Source: Clusia tigrina (Eukaryota; Arthropoda; Insecta; Diptera; Clusiidae). Taken from it: a stretch of 64,000 nt of DNA. Position numbers and translations under genes: made by a program. The notes below the pieces were generated by a model. The model searched no databases, was not told the DNA's origin, and worked only from the letters and a program-made list of their open reading frames with translations. The number at the start of each line of letters is the position of its first letter. Position 1 is the first letter of the stretch. Location: contig OV050030.1 of assembly GCA_920105625.2 (NCBI GenBank), positions 172,605,315 to 172,669,314 on the forward strand, given 5' to 3'. Below, one piece after another: positions 27,301 through 41,160 of this stretch.

Positions 27301-29800
27301 CGTAGAATGCACCGTATAGATGTTAGGACCATTTGAAGTTTTATCATTGTTCTATTTTGGAGCCAAGGGTAGCATAGCTATGAGCGTTAGCTTAAATTGA
27401 CAAGAGGCACGAATACTTTATTGTGACAAAATTTCCAGATTTTATTACGCTCCAGTAAAAAATTACAAGCATTTGATTGTCGCAAACTTTGATAAATATA
27501 GGACGCACAGTATAGAAGCTAGGGCCATTTGAAGTTTTATCAGTGTCTTATTTTGGAGTCAAGGGTAGCAAAGCTGTGAGCGGTAACTTTAATTCACAAG
27601 AGGCATTTGCTCTTTATTGTCACAAAATTTCAAGATCTTATTACGCTCCAGTAAAAAGTTACAAGCATTTGAATGTTGCAAACTTTGATAGGTATAGGAC
27701 GCACCGTATAGAAGTTAGGACCATTTGATGTTTTATCAATGTTTTATTTTGGAGACTAGGGTAGCATAGCTATGAGCGATAACTTTTATTGACAAGAGGC
27801 ACGAGTACTTTATTGCCACAAAATTTCAAGATTTTATTACGCTCTAGTAAAAAATTATAAGTATTTGATTGTTGCAAACTTTGATAAGTGTAGGACGCAC
27901 AGTATAGAAGTTAGAGCCATTTGAAGTTTTATCAGTGTTTAATTTTGGAGTCAAGGGTAGCATAGCTATGAGCGGTAAATTTAATTGGCAAGAGGCACGA
28001 GTAATTTATTGTCACAAAATATCAAGGGCTTATGAGGCTCCAGTAAAACGATACAAGCATTTGATTGTTGAAAAGTTTGATAGGTATAGGATGCACCGTA
28101 TAGAAGTTAGGGCCATTTGAAGTTTTATCAGAGTTTGGTTTTGGAGTCAAGGGTAGCGTAGCTATGAGCGACAGCTTAAATTGACAAGAGGCACGAGTAC
28201 TTTATTGTCACAAAATTTCCAGATTTTATTACGCTCCAGTAAAAAGTTACAAGCATTTGAATGTTGCAAACTTTGATAGGTATAGGACGCACCGTATAGA
28301 AGTTAGGGCCATTTGAAGTTTTATCAGTGTTTTATTTTGGAGTCAAGAGTAGCATAGCTATGACCGATAGCTTAAATTGCCAAGAGGCACGAGTACTTTA
28401 TTGTCACAAATTTTCAAGGTTTTATGACGCTCCAGTAAAAAGTTACAAGCATTTGAATTTTGCAAACTTTGATAGGTATAGGACGCACCGTATATAAGTT
28501 AGGACCATTTGAAGTTTTATCAGTGTTTGATTTGGGACTCAAAGGTAGCACAGCTATGAGCGGTAGCTTAAATAGGTAAGAGGCACGAGTACTTTATTGT
28601 CACAAAATTTCAAGGTTTTATGATGCTCCAGTAAAAAGTTACAAGCATTTGAATGTTTCAAACTTTGATAGGTAGAGGACGCACAGTATAAAAGTTATGG
28701 CTATTTGAAGTTTTATCAGTGTTTAATTTTGGAGTCAAGGGTAGCATAGTTATGGGCGATAACTTTAATTGACAAGAGGTACGAGTATTTATTCTCACAA
28801 AATTTCAAGATTTTATTACGCTCTAGTAAAAAATTACAAGTATTTGATTGTTGCAAACTTTGATAAGTATAGGACGCACAGTATAGAAGCTAGAGCCATT
28901 TGAAGTTTTATCAGTGTTTTATTTTGCAGTCAAGGGTAGCATAGCTATGAGCGGTAAATTTAATTGGCAAGAGGCACCAGTAATTTATTGTCACAAAATT
29001 TCAAGGTTTTATGAGGCTCCAGTAAAAGTTAGAAGCATTTGATTGTTGCAAACTTTGATAGGTATAGGATGCACCGTATAGAAGTTAGGGCCATTTGAAG
29101 TTTTATCAGTGTTTAATTTTGGAGTCAAGGGTAGAATAGCTATGGGCGATAGCTTAAATTGACATGAGGCACGAGTACTTTATTGTCACAAAATTTCAAG
29201 GTTTTATGACGCTCCAGTAAAAAGTTACAAGAATTTGAATGTTGCAAACTTTGATAGGTATTGCACGCACAGTATAGAAGTTAGGACCATTTGAAGTTTT
29301 TTCAGTGTTTAATTTTGGAGTCAAGGGTAGAATAGCTATGAGCGATAACTTTAATTGACAAGAGACACAAGTACTTTATTGTCACAAAATTTCAAGGTTT
29401 TATGACGCTCCAGTTAAAAGTTACATGCATTTGAATGTTGCAAACTTTGATAGGTATAGGACGCACCGTATAGAAGTTAAGACCATTTGAAGTTTTATCA
29501 GTGTTTATTTTGGAGACTAGGGTAGCATAGCTATCAGCGATAACTTTTATTCACAATAGGCACGAGTACTTTATTGTCACAAAATTTCAAGATTTTATCA
29601 CGCTCTAGTAAAAAATTACAAGCATTTGATTGTTGCAAACTTTGATAAGTATAGGGCGCACAGTATAGAAGTTAGAGCCATTTGAAGTTTTATCAGTGTT
29701 TTATTTTGGAGTCAAGGGTAGCATAGCTGTGAGCGGTAACTTTAATTGTCAAGAGGCATGAGCAATTTATTGTCACAAAATATCAAGTTCTTATGAGGCT
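24300..29800 (+). repeat. Mixed satellite block, includes copy 1 of a 1.65-kb duplication
   Basis: Contains a cassette with its C monomer anchored at 25100, preceded by a readable h-type monomer. The stretch from about 26.41 to 28.06 kb recurs at about 32.80-34.45 kb with a constant offset of 6389 bp; matched anchors are CGGAAAATTT at 26481 and 32870, and CGTAGAATGC at 27301 and 33690. Both copies include the 120-bp deleted monomer described separately. Confidence 0.8.
27227..27346 (+). repeat. 120-bp deleted monomer (76 bp missing)
   Basis: After AATTGACCAAAAGCACGAG the sequence jumps to CACGTAGAATGCACCG, skipping the TTATTGTCACAAAATTTC to TTTGATAGG interval. The full 196-bp counterpart is at 63199-63394. 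The same scar is present near 33685, which shows the block was copied after the deletion formed. Confidence 0.88.
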
Positions 29801-32800
29801 CCAGTAAAAAGTTACAAGCATTTGATTGTTGAAAACTTTGATAGGTATAGGATGCATCGCATAGAAGTTAGGGTCATTTAAAGTTTTATCAGTGTTTGGT
29901 TTTGGAGACAAGGGTAGCGTAGCTATGAGCGACAGCTTAAATTGACATGAGGCACGAGTACTTTATTGTCATAAAACTTCCAGATTTTATTACGCTCCAG
30001 TAAAAAGTTACAAGCATTTGAATGTTGCAAACTTTGATAGGTATAGGACGCACAGTATAGAAGTTAGGACCTTTTGAAGTTTTATCAGTGTTTGATTTGG
30101 AACTGAAGGGTGGGATAGCTTTGAGCGATAACTTAAATTGACGAGAGGCACGAGTACTTTATTGTCACAAAATTTCAATGTTTTATGACGGTCCAGTAAA
30201 AAGTTACAAGCATTTGAATGTTGCAAACTTTAATAGGTATAGGACGCACCGTATAGAAGTTTGGGCCATTTGAAGTTTTATCAGTGTTTTCTTTTGGAGT
30301 CAAGTGTAGCATAGCTATGAGCGGTAACTTTGATTGACAAGAGGCATGAGTACTTTATTATCACAAAATTTCAATATTTTATCACGCTCTAGTAAAAAAT
30401 TACAAGTATTTGATTGTTGCAAACTTTGATAAGTATAGGGTTCACAATATAGAAGTTAGAGCCATTTGAAGTTTTATCAGTGTTTTATTTTGGAGTCAAG
30501 GGTAGCATAGCTGTGAGCGGTAACTTTAATTGTCAAGAGGCATGAGTTATTTATTGTCACAAAATTTCAAGGTTTTATGAGGCTCCAGTAAAAACTTACA
30601 AGCATTTGAATGTTTCAAACTTTGATAGGTATAGGACGCACAGTATAGAAGTTAGGACCTTTTGAAGTTTTATCAGTGTTTGATTTGGAACTGAAGGGTA
30701 GGATAGCTTTGAGCGATAGCTTAAATTGACGAGTGGCACGAGTACTTTATTGTCACAAAATTTCAAGGTTTTATGACGCTCCAGTAAAAAGTTACAAGCA
30801 TTTGAATGTTGCAAACTTTAATAGGTATAGGACGCACCGTATAGAAGTTAGGGCCATTTGAAGTTTTATCAGTGTTTTCTTTTGGAGTCAAGTGTAGCAT
30901 AGCTATGAGCGGTAACTTTAATTGACAAGAGGCATGAGTACTTTATTATCACAAAATTTCAATATTTTATCACGCTCTAGTAAAAAATTACAAGCATTTG
31001 ATTGTTGCAAACTTTGATAAGTATAGGGTTCACAATATAGAAGTTAGAGCCATTTGAAGTTTTATCAGTGTTTTATTTTGGAGTCAAGGGTAGCATAGCT
31101 GTGAGCGGTAACTTTAATTGTCAAGAGGCATGAGTTATTTATTGTCACAAAATTTCAAGGTTTTATGAGGCTCCAGTAAAAAATTACAAGCATTTGATTG
31201 TTGCAAACTTTGATAAGTATAGGGTTCACAATATAGAAGTTAGAGCCATTTGAAGTTTTATCAGTGTTTTTTTTTTAAAGTCAAGGGTAGCATAGCTATG
31301 AGCGGTAAATTTAATTGGCAAGAGGCACGAGTAATTTATTATCACAAAATTTCAATATTTTATCACGCTCTAGTAAAAAATTACAAGCATTTGATTGTTG
31401 CAAACTTTGATAAGTATAGGGTTCACAATATAGAAGTTAGAGCCATTTGAAGTTTTATCAGTGTTTTATTTTGGAGTCAAGGGTAGCATAGCTGTGAGCG
31501 GTAACTTTAATTGTCAAGAGGCATGAGTTATTTATTGTCACAAAATTTCAAGGTTTTATGAGGCTCCAGTAAAAAATTACAAGCATTTGATTGTTGCAAA
31601 TTTTGATAAGTATAGGGTTCACAATATAGAAGTTAGAGCCATTTGAAGTTTTATCAGTGTTTTTTTTTTAAGTCAAGGGTAGCATAGCTATGAGCGGTAA
31701 ATTTAATTGGCAAGAGGCACGAGTAATTTATTGTCACAAAATATCAAGGGCTTATGAGGTTCCAGTAAAAAGTTACAAGCATTTGAATTTTGCAAAATTT
31801 GATATATATAGGATGCACCGTATACAAGTTAGGGCCATTTGAAGTTTTATCAGTGTTTGATTTGCGACTCAAGGGTAGCATAGCTATGAGCGATAGCTTA
31901 AATAGGTAAGAGGCACGAGTACTTTATTGTCACAAAATTTCAAGGTTTTATGATGCTCCAGTAAAAACTTACAAGCATTTGAATGTTTCAAACTTTGATA
32001 GGTATAGGACGCACAGTATAGAATTTATGGCCATTTGAAGTTTTATCAGTGTTTAATTTTGGAGTCAAGGGTAGCATAGCTATGGGCGATAGCTTAAATT
32101 GACATGAGGCACGAGTACTTTATTGTCACAAAATTTCAAGGTTTTATGACGCACCAGTAAAAAGTTACAAGAATTTGAATGTTGCAAACTTTGATAGGTA
32201 TTGCACGTACCGTATAGAAGTTAGGACCATTTGAAGTTTTATCAGTGTTTAATTTTGGAGTCAAGGGTAGAATAGCTATGAGCGATAACTTTAATTGGCA
32301 AGAGACACAAGTACTTTATTGTCACAAAATTTCAAGGTTTTATGACGCTCCAGTAAAATTTACAAGCATTTGATTGTTGCAAACTTTGATAGATATAGTA
32401 AGTTAGGAAAATTTGAAGGTTTATCAGTGTTTGATTTGGGACTCAAGGGTAGGATATCTGTGAGCGATAGCTGTGAGCGATAGCTTAAATTTACGAGAGG
32501 CACGAGTAGTTTATTGTCACAAAATTTCAAGGTTTTATGACGCTCCAGTAAAAAGTTAAAAGCAGTTGATTGTTGAAAACTTTGATAGGTATAGAACGCA
32601 CCGTATAGATGTTAGCACCATTTGAAGTTTTATCAGAGCTCTATTTTGGAGCCAAGGGCACCATAGCTATGAGCGTTAATTTTAATTGACAAGAGGCACG
32701 GGTACTTTATTGTGACAAAATTTGCAGATTTTATTACGATTCAGTAAAAAGTTACAAGCATTTGATTGTCGCAAACTTTGATAAATATAGGACGCACAGT

Positions 32801-35800
32801 ATAGAAGTTAGAGCTATTTGAAGTTTTATTGGTGTTTTATTTTGAAGTCAAGGGTAGCATAGCTATGAGCGGAAAATTTAATTGGCAAGATTCACGAGTA
32901 ATTTATAGTCACAAAATATCAAGTTCCTATGAGGCTCCAGTAAATAGTTACAAGCATTTGATTGTTTAAAACTTTGATAGGTATAAGATGCACCGCATAG
33001 AAGTTAGGGTCATTTAAAGTTTTATCAGTGTTTGGTTTTGGAGTCAAGGGTAGCGTAGCTATGAGCGATAACTTTAATTGACAAGAGGTACGAGTACTTT
33101 ATTGTCACAACATTTCAAGATTTTATTACGCTCTAGTAAAAAATTACAAGTATTTGATTGTTGCAAACTTTGATAAGTATAGGACGCACAGTATAGAAGT
33201 TAGAGCTATTTGAAGTTTTATTGGTGTTTTATTTTGAAGTCAAGGGTAGCATAGCTATGAGCGGAAAATTTAATTGGCAAGAGGCACGAGTAATTTATTG
33301 TCACAAAATATAAAGTTCTTATGAGGCTCCAGTAAAAAGTTACAAGCATTTGATTGTTGAAAACTTTGATAGGTATAGGATGCATCGCATATAAGTTAGG
33401 GTCATTTAAAGTTTTATCAGTGTTTGGTTTTGGAGACAAGGGTAGCGTAGCTATGAGCGACAGCTTAAATTGACATGAGGCACGAGTACTTTATTGTCAC
33501 AAAAGTTCCAGATTTTATTACGCTCCAGTAAAAAGTTACAAGCATTTGAATGTTGCAAACTTTGATAGGTATAGGACGCACCGTATAGAAGTTAGGGCCA
33601 TTTGAAGTTTTATCAGTGTTTTATTTTGAAGTCAATGGTAGCATAGCTATGAGCGATAACTTTAATTGACCAAAAGCACGAGTAATTCACGTAGAATGCA
33701 CCGTATAGATGTTAGGACCATTTGAAGTTTTATCATTGTTCTATTTTGGAGCCAAGGGTAGCATAGCTATGAGCGTTAGCTTAAATTGACAAGAGGCACG
33801 AATACTTTATTGTGACAAAATTTCCAGATTTTATTACGCTCCAGTAAAAAATTACAAGCATTTGATTGTCGCAAACTTTGATAAATATAGGACGCACAGT
33901 ATAGAAGCTAGGGCCATTTGAAGTTTTATCAGTGTCTTATTTTGGAGTCAAGGGTAGCAAAGCTGTGAGCGGTAACTTTAATTCACAAGAGGCATTTGCT
34001 CTTTATTGTCACAAAATTTCAAGATTTTATTACGCTCCAGTAAAAAGTTAAAAGCATTTGAATGTTGCAAACTTTGATAGGTATAGGACGCACCGTATAG
34101 AAGTTAGGACCATTTGATGTTTTATCAATGTTTTATTTTGGAGACTAGGGTAGCATAGCTATGAGCGATAACTTTTATTGACAAGAGGCACGAGTACTTT
34201 ATTGCCACAAAATTTCAAGATTTTATTACGCTCTAGTAAAAAATTATAAGTATTTGATTGTTGCAAACTTTGATAAGTGTAGGACGCACAGTATAGAAGT
34301 TAGAGCCATTTGAAGTTTTATCAGTGTTTAATTTTGGAGTCAAGGGTAGCATAGCTATGAGCGGTAAATTTAATTGGCAAGAGGCACGAGTAATTTATTG
34401 TCACAAAATATCAAGGGCTTATGAGGCTCCAGTAAAAAGTTACAAGCATTTGATTGTTGAAAACTTTGATAGGTATAGGATGCATCGCATAGAAGTTAGG
34501 TTCATTTAAAGTTTTATCAGTGTTTGGTTTTGGAGACAAGGGTAGCGTAGCTATGAGCGACAGCTTAAATTGACATGAGGCACGAGTACTTTATTGTCAT
34601 AAAACTTCCAGATTTTATTACGCTCCAGTAAAAAGTTACAAGCATTTGAATGTTGCAAACTTTGATAGGTATAGGACGCACAGTATAGAAGTTAGGACCT
34701 TTTAAAGTTTTATCAGTGTTTGATTTGGAACTGAAGGGTAGGATAGCTTTGAGCGATAGCTTAAATTGACGAGAGGCACGAGTACTTTATTGTCACAAAA
34801 TTTCAATGTTTTATGACGCTCCAGTAAAAAGTTACAAGCATTTGAATGTTGCAAACTTTAATAGGTATAGGACGCACCGTATAGAAGTTAGGGCCATTTG
34901 AAGTTTTATCAGTGTTTTCTTTTGGAGTCAAGTGTAGCATAGCTATGAGCGGTAACTTTGATTGACAAGAGGCATGAGTACTTTATTATCACAAAATTTC
35001 AATATTTTATCACGCTCTAGTAAAAAATTACAAGCATTTGATTGTTGCAAACTTTGATAAGTATAGGGTTCACAATATAGAAGTTAGAGCCATTTGAAGT
35101 TTTATCAGTGTTTTATTTTGGAGTCAATGGTAGCATAGCTGTGAGCGGTAACTTTAATTGTCAAGAGGCATGAGTTATTTATTGTCACAAAATTTCAAGG
35201 TTTTATGAGGCTCCAGTAAAAACTTACAAGCATTTGAATGTTTCAAACTTTGATAGGTATAGGACGCACAGTATAGAAGTTAGGACCTTTTGAAGTTTTA
35301 TCAGTGTTTGATTTGGAACTGAAGGGTAGGATAGCTTTGAGCGATAGCTTAAATTGACGAGTGGCACGAGTACTTTATTGTCACAAAATTTCAAGGTTTT
35401 ATGACGCTCCAGTAAAAAGTTACAAGCATTTGAATGTTGCAAACTTTAATAGGTATAGGACGCACCGTATAGAAGTTAGGGCCATTTGAAGTTTTATCAG
35501 TGTTTTCTTTTGGAGTCAAGTGTAGCATAGCTATGAGCGGTAACTTTAATTGACAAGAGGCATGAGTACTTTATTATCACAAAATTTCAATATTTTATCA
35601 CGCTCTAGTAAAAAATTACAAGCATTTGATTGTTGCAAACTTTGATAAGTATAGGGTTCACAATATAGAAGTTAGAGCCATTTGAAGTTTTATCAGTGTT
35701 TTATTTTGGAGTCAAGGGTAGCATAGCTGTGAGCGGTAACTTTAATTGTCAAGAGGCATGAGTTATTTATTGTCACAAAATTTCAAGGTTTTATGAGGCT

Positions 35801-38800
35801 CCAGTAAAAAATTACAAGCATTTGATTGTTGCAAACTTTGATAAGTATAGGGTTCGCAATATAGAAGTTAGAGCCATTTGAAGTTTTATCAGTGTTTTTT
35901 TTTAAAGTCAAGGGTAGCATAGCTATGAGCGGTAAATTTAATTGGCAAGAGGCACGAGTAAGTTATTATCACAAAATTTCAATATTTTATCACGCTCTAG
36001 TAAAAAATTACAAGCATTTGATTGTTGCAAACTTTGATAAGTATAGGGTTCACAATATAGAAGTTAGAGCCATTTGAAGTTTTATCAGTGTTTTATTTTG
36101 GAGTCAAGGGTAGCATAGCTGTGAGCGGTAACTTTAATTGTCAAGAGGCATGAGTTATTTATTGTCACAAAATTTCAAGGTTTTATGAGGCTCCAGTAAA
36201 AAATTACAAGCATTTGATTGTTGCAAACTTTGATAAGTATAGGGTTCACAATATAGAAGTTAGAGCCATTTGAAGTTTTATCAGTGTTTTTTTTTTAAGT
36301 CAAGGGTAGCATAGCTATGAGCGGTAAATTTAATTGGCAAGAGGCACGAGTAATTTATTGTCACAAAATATCAAGGGCTTATGAGGTTCCAGTAAAAAGT
36401 TACAAGCATTTGAATTTTGCAAAATTTGATATATATAGGATGCACCGTATACAAGTTAGGGCCATTTGAAGTTTTATCAGTGTTTGATTTGCGACTCAAG
36501 GGTAGCATAGCTATGAGCGATAGCTTAAATAGGTAAGAGGCACGAGTACTTTATTGTCACAAAATTTCAAGGTTTTATGATGCTCCAGTAAAAACTTACA
36601 AGCATTTGAATGTTTCAAACTTTGATAGGTATAGGACGCACAGTATAGAATTTATGGCCATTTGAAGTTTTATCAGTGTTTAATTTTGGAGTCAAGGGTA
36701 GCATAGCTATGGGCGATAGCTTAAATTGACATGAGGCACGAGTACTTTATTGTCACAAAATTTCAAGGTTTTATGACGCACCAGTAAAAAGTTACAAGAA
36801 TTTGAATGTTGCAAACTTTGATAGGTATTGCACGTACCGTATAGAAGTTAGGACCATTTGAAGTTTTATCAGTGTTTAATTTTGGAGTCAAGGGTAGAAT
36901 AGCTATGAGCGATAACTTTAATTGGCAAGAGACACAAGTACTTTATTGTCACAAAATTTCAAGATTTTATGACGCTCCAGTAAAATTTACAAGTATTTGA
37001 TTGTTGCAAACTTTGATAGATATAGTAAGTTAGGAAAATTTGAAGGTTTATCAGTGTTTGATTTGGGACTCAAGGGTAGGATATCTGTGAGCGATAGCTG
37101 TGAGCGATAGCTTAAATTTACGAGAGGCACGAGTAGTTTATTGTCACAAAATTTCAAGGTTTTATGACGCTCCAGTAAAAAGTTAAAAGCAGTTGATTGT
37201 TGAAAACTTTGATAGGTATAGAACGCACCGTATAGATGTTAGCACCATTTGAAGTTTTATCAGAGCTCTATTTTGGAGCCAAGGGCAGCATAGCTATGAG
37301 CGTTAATTTTAATTGACAAGAGGCACGGGTACTTTATTGTGACAAAATTTGCAGATTTTATTACGATTCAGTAAAAAGTTACAAGCATTTGATTGTCGCA
37401 AACTTTGATAAATATAGGACGCACAGTATAGAAGCTAGAGCCATTTGAAGTTTTATCAGTGTTTTATTTTGCAGTCAAAGGTAGCATAGCTATGAGCGGT
37501 AAATTTAATTGGCAAGAGGCACGAGTAATTTATTGTCACAAAATTTCAAGGTTTTATGAGGCTCCAGTAAAAAGTTACAAGCATTTGAATGTTGCAAACT
37601 TTGATAGGTATAGGATGCACCGTATAGAAGTTAGGGCCATTTGAAGTTTTATCAGTGTTTAATTTTGGAGTCAAGGGTAGAATAGCTATGGGCGATAACT
37701 TTAATTGACAAGAGACACAAGTACTTTATTGTCACAAAATTTCAAGGTTTTATGACGCTCCAGTTAAAAGTTACATGCATTTGAATGTTGCAAACTTTGA
37801 TAGGTATAGGACGCACCGTATAGAAGTTAAGACCATTTGAAGTTTTATCAGTGTTTATTTTGGAGACTAGGGTAGCATGGCTATCAGCGATAACTTTTAT
37901 TCACAATAGGCACGAGTACTTTATTGTCACAAAATTTCAAGATTTTATCACGCTCTAGTAAAAAATTACAAGCATTTGATTGTTGCAAACTTTGATAAGT
38001 ATATGGCGCACAGTATAGAAGTTAGAGCCATTTGAAGTTTTATCAGTGTTTTATTTTGGAGTCAAGGGTAGCATAGCTGTGAGCGGTAACTTTAATTGTC
38101 AAGAGGCATGAGCAATTTATTGTCACAAAATATCAAGTTCTTATGAGGCTCCAGTAAAAAGTTACAAGCATTTGATTGTTGAAAACTTTGATAGGTATAG
38201 GATGCATCGCATAGAAGTTAGGTTCATTTAAAGTTTTATCAGTGTTTGGTTTTGGAGACAAGGGTAGCGTAGCTATGAGCGACAGCTTAAATTGACATGA
38301 GGCACGAGTACTTTATTGTCATAAAACTTCCAGATTTTATTACGCTCCAGTAAAAAGTTACAAGCATTTGAATGTTGCAAACTTTGATAGGTATAGGACG
38401 CACAGTATAGAAGTTAGGACCTTTTAAAGTTTTATCAGTGTTTGATTTGGAACTGAAGGGTAGGATAGCTTTGAGCGATAGCTTAAATTGACGAGAGGCA
38501 CGAGTACTTTATTGTCACAAAATTTCAATGTTTTATGACGCTCCAGTAAAAAGTTACAAGCATTTGAATGTTGCAAACTTTAATAGGTATAGGACGCACC
38601 GTATAGAAGTTAGGGCCATTTGAAGTTTTATCAGTGTTTTCTTTTGGAGTCAAGTGTAGCATAGCTATGAGCGGTAACTTTGATTGACAAGAGGCATGAG
38701 TACTTTATTATCACAAAATTTCAATATTTTATCACGCTCTAGTAAAAAATTACAAGCATTTGATTGTTGCATACTTTGATAAGTATAGGGTTCACAATAT

Positions 38801-41160
38801 AGAAGTTAGAGCCATTTGAAGTTTTATCAGTGTTTTATTTTGGAGTCAATGGTAGCATAGCTGTGAGCGGTAACTTTAATTGTCAAGAGGCATGAGTTAT
38901 TTATTGTCACAAAATTTCAAGGTTTTATGAGGCTCCAGTAAAAACTTACAAGCATTTGAATGTTTCAAACTTTGATAGGTATAGGACGCACAGTATAGAA
39001 GTTAGGACCTTTTGAAGTTTTATCAGTGTTTGATTTGGAACTGAAGGGTAGGATAGCTTTGAGCGATAGCTTAAATTGACGAGTGGCACGAGTACTTTAT
39101 TGTCACAAAATTTCAAGGTTTTATGACGCTCCAGTAAAAAGTTACAAGCATTTGAATGTTGCAAACTTTAATAGGTATAGGACGCACCGTATAGAAGTTA
39201 GGGCCATTTGAAGTTTTATCAGTGTTTTCTTTTGGAGTCAAGTGTAGCATAGCTATGAGCGGTAACTTTAATTGACAAGAGGCATGAGTACTTTATTATC
39301 ACAAAATTTCAATATTTTATCACGCTCTAGTAAAAAATTACAAGCATTTGATTGTTGCAAACTTTGATAAGTATAGGGTTCACAATATAGAAGTTAGAGC
39401 CATTTGAAGTTTTATCAGTGTTTTATTTTGGAGTCAAGGGTAGCATAGCTGTGAGCGGTAACTTTAATTGTCAAGAGGCATGAGTTATTTATTGTCACAA
39501 AATTTCAAGGTTTTATGAGGCTCCAGTAAAAAATTACAAGCATTTGATTGTTGCAAACTTTGATAAGTATAGGGTTCGCAATATAGAAGTTAGAGCCATT
39601 TGAAGTTTTATCAGTGTTTTTTTTTAAAGTCAAGGGTAGCATAGCTATGAGCGGTAAATTTAATTGGCAAGAGGCACGAGTAATTTATTATCACAAAATT
39701 TCAATATTTTATCACGCTCTAGTAAAAAATTACAAGCATTTGATTGTTGCAAACTTTGATAAGTATAGGGTTCACAATATAGAAGTTAGAGCCATTTGAA
39801 GTTTTATCAGTGTTTTATTTTGGAGTCAAGGGTAGCATAGCTGTGAGCGGTAACTTTAATTGTCAAGAGGCATGAGTTATTTATTGTCACAAAATTTCAA
39901 GGTTTTATGAGGCTCCAGTAAAAAATTACAAGCATTTGATTGTTGCAAACTTTGATAAGTATAGGGTTCACAATATAGAAGTTAGAGCCATTTGAAGTTT
40001 TATCAGTGTTTTTTTTTTAAGTCAAGGGTAGCATAGCTATGAGCGGTAAATTTAATTGGCAAGAGGCACGAGTAATTTATTGTCACAAAATATCAAGGGC
40101 TTATGAGGTTCCAGTAAAAAGTTACAAGCATTTGAATTTTGCAAAATTTGATATATATAGGATGCACCGTATACAAGTTAGGGCCATTTGAAGTTTTATC
40201 AGTGTTTGATTTGCGACTCAAGGGTAGCATAGCTATGAGCGATAGCTTAAATAGGTAAGAGGCACGAGTACTTTATTGTCACAAAATTTCAAGGTTTTAT
40301 GATGCTCCAGTAAAAACTTACAAGCATTTGAATGTTTCAAACTTTGATAGGTATAGGACGCACAGTATAGAATTTATGGCCATTTGAAGTTTTATCAGTG
40401 TTTAATTTTGGAGTCAAGGGTAGCATAGCTATGGGCGATAGCTTAAATTGACATGAGGCACGAGTACTTTATTGTCACAAAATTTCAAGGTTTTATGACG
40501 CACCAGTAAAAAGTTACAAGAATTTGAATGTTGCAAACTTTGATAGGTATTGCACGTACCGTATAGAAGTTAGGACCATTTGAAGTTTTATCAGTGTTTA
40601 ATTTTGGAGTCAAGGGTAGAATAGCTATGAGCGATAACTTTAATTGGCAAGAGACACAAGTACTTTATTGTCACAAAATTTCAAGATTTTATGACGCTCC
40701 AGTAAAATTTACAAGTATTTGATTGTTGCAAACTTTGATAGATATAGTAAGTTAGGAAAATTTGAAGGTTTATCAGTGTTTGATTTGGGACTCAAGGGTA
40801 GGATATCTGTGAGCGATAGCTGTGAGCGATAGCTTAAATTTACGAGAGGCACGAGTAGTTTATTGTCACAAAATTTCAAGGTTTTATGACGCTCCAGTAA
40901 AAAGTTAAAAGCAGTTGATTGTTGAAAACTTTGATAGGTATAGAACGCACCGTATAGATGTTAGCACCATTTGAAGTTTTATCAGAGCTCTATTTTGGAG
41001 CCAAGGGCAGCATAGCTATGAGCGTTAATTTTAATTGACAAGAGGCACGGGTACTTTATTGTGACAAAATTTGCAGATTTTATTACGATTCAGTAAAAAA
41101 TTACAAGCATTTGATTGTCGCAAACTTTGATAAATATAGGACGCACAGTATAGAAGTTAG
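29800..41160 (+). repeat. Large HOR in three copies, 3722-bp period (19 monomers)
   Basis: Copies run from about 29.8 to 32.8, 34.45 to 38.17 and 38.17 to 41.16 kb. The anchor GATGCATCGC lies at 29851, 34479 and 38201. The last two spacings that I could match (34479/38201 and 37082/40804) are exactly 3722, which is 19 monomers minus 2 bp. The first interval is 4628 because the 1.65-kb block copied from 26.4 kb sits between copies at 32.80-34.45 kb. The copies are almost identical by eye. Each ends with the cassette (C monomers at 32455, 37082 and 40804). A fragment of the next copy continues at about 42.6-43.1 kb. Confidence 0.87.
32800..34450 (+). repeat. Copy 2 of the 1.65-kb block from 26.4 kb
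   Basis: Matches 26.41-28.06 kb at a constant offset of 6389 bp, including the deleted monomer and the GCATTTGCTCTTTATTG variant (about 27604 and 33992). It interrupts the regular 3722-bp series and accounts for the longer first interval there. Confidence 0.85.

Noticed and set aside
30008..30226. 72-76 aa minus-strand open frames (also 7051, 9969, 18337, 35224, 38946, 42668, 47713)
   Set aside because: Repeat-derived antisense readings of one to two monomers, appearing wherever the HOR is copied. The 109-aa frame at 10410-10739 simply reads nearly the same peptide twice across neighbouring monomers.
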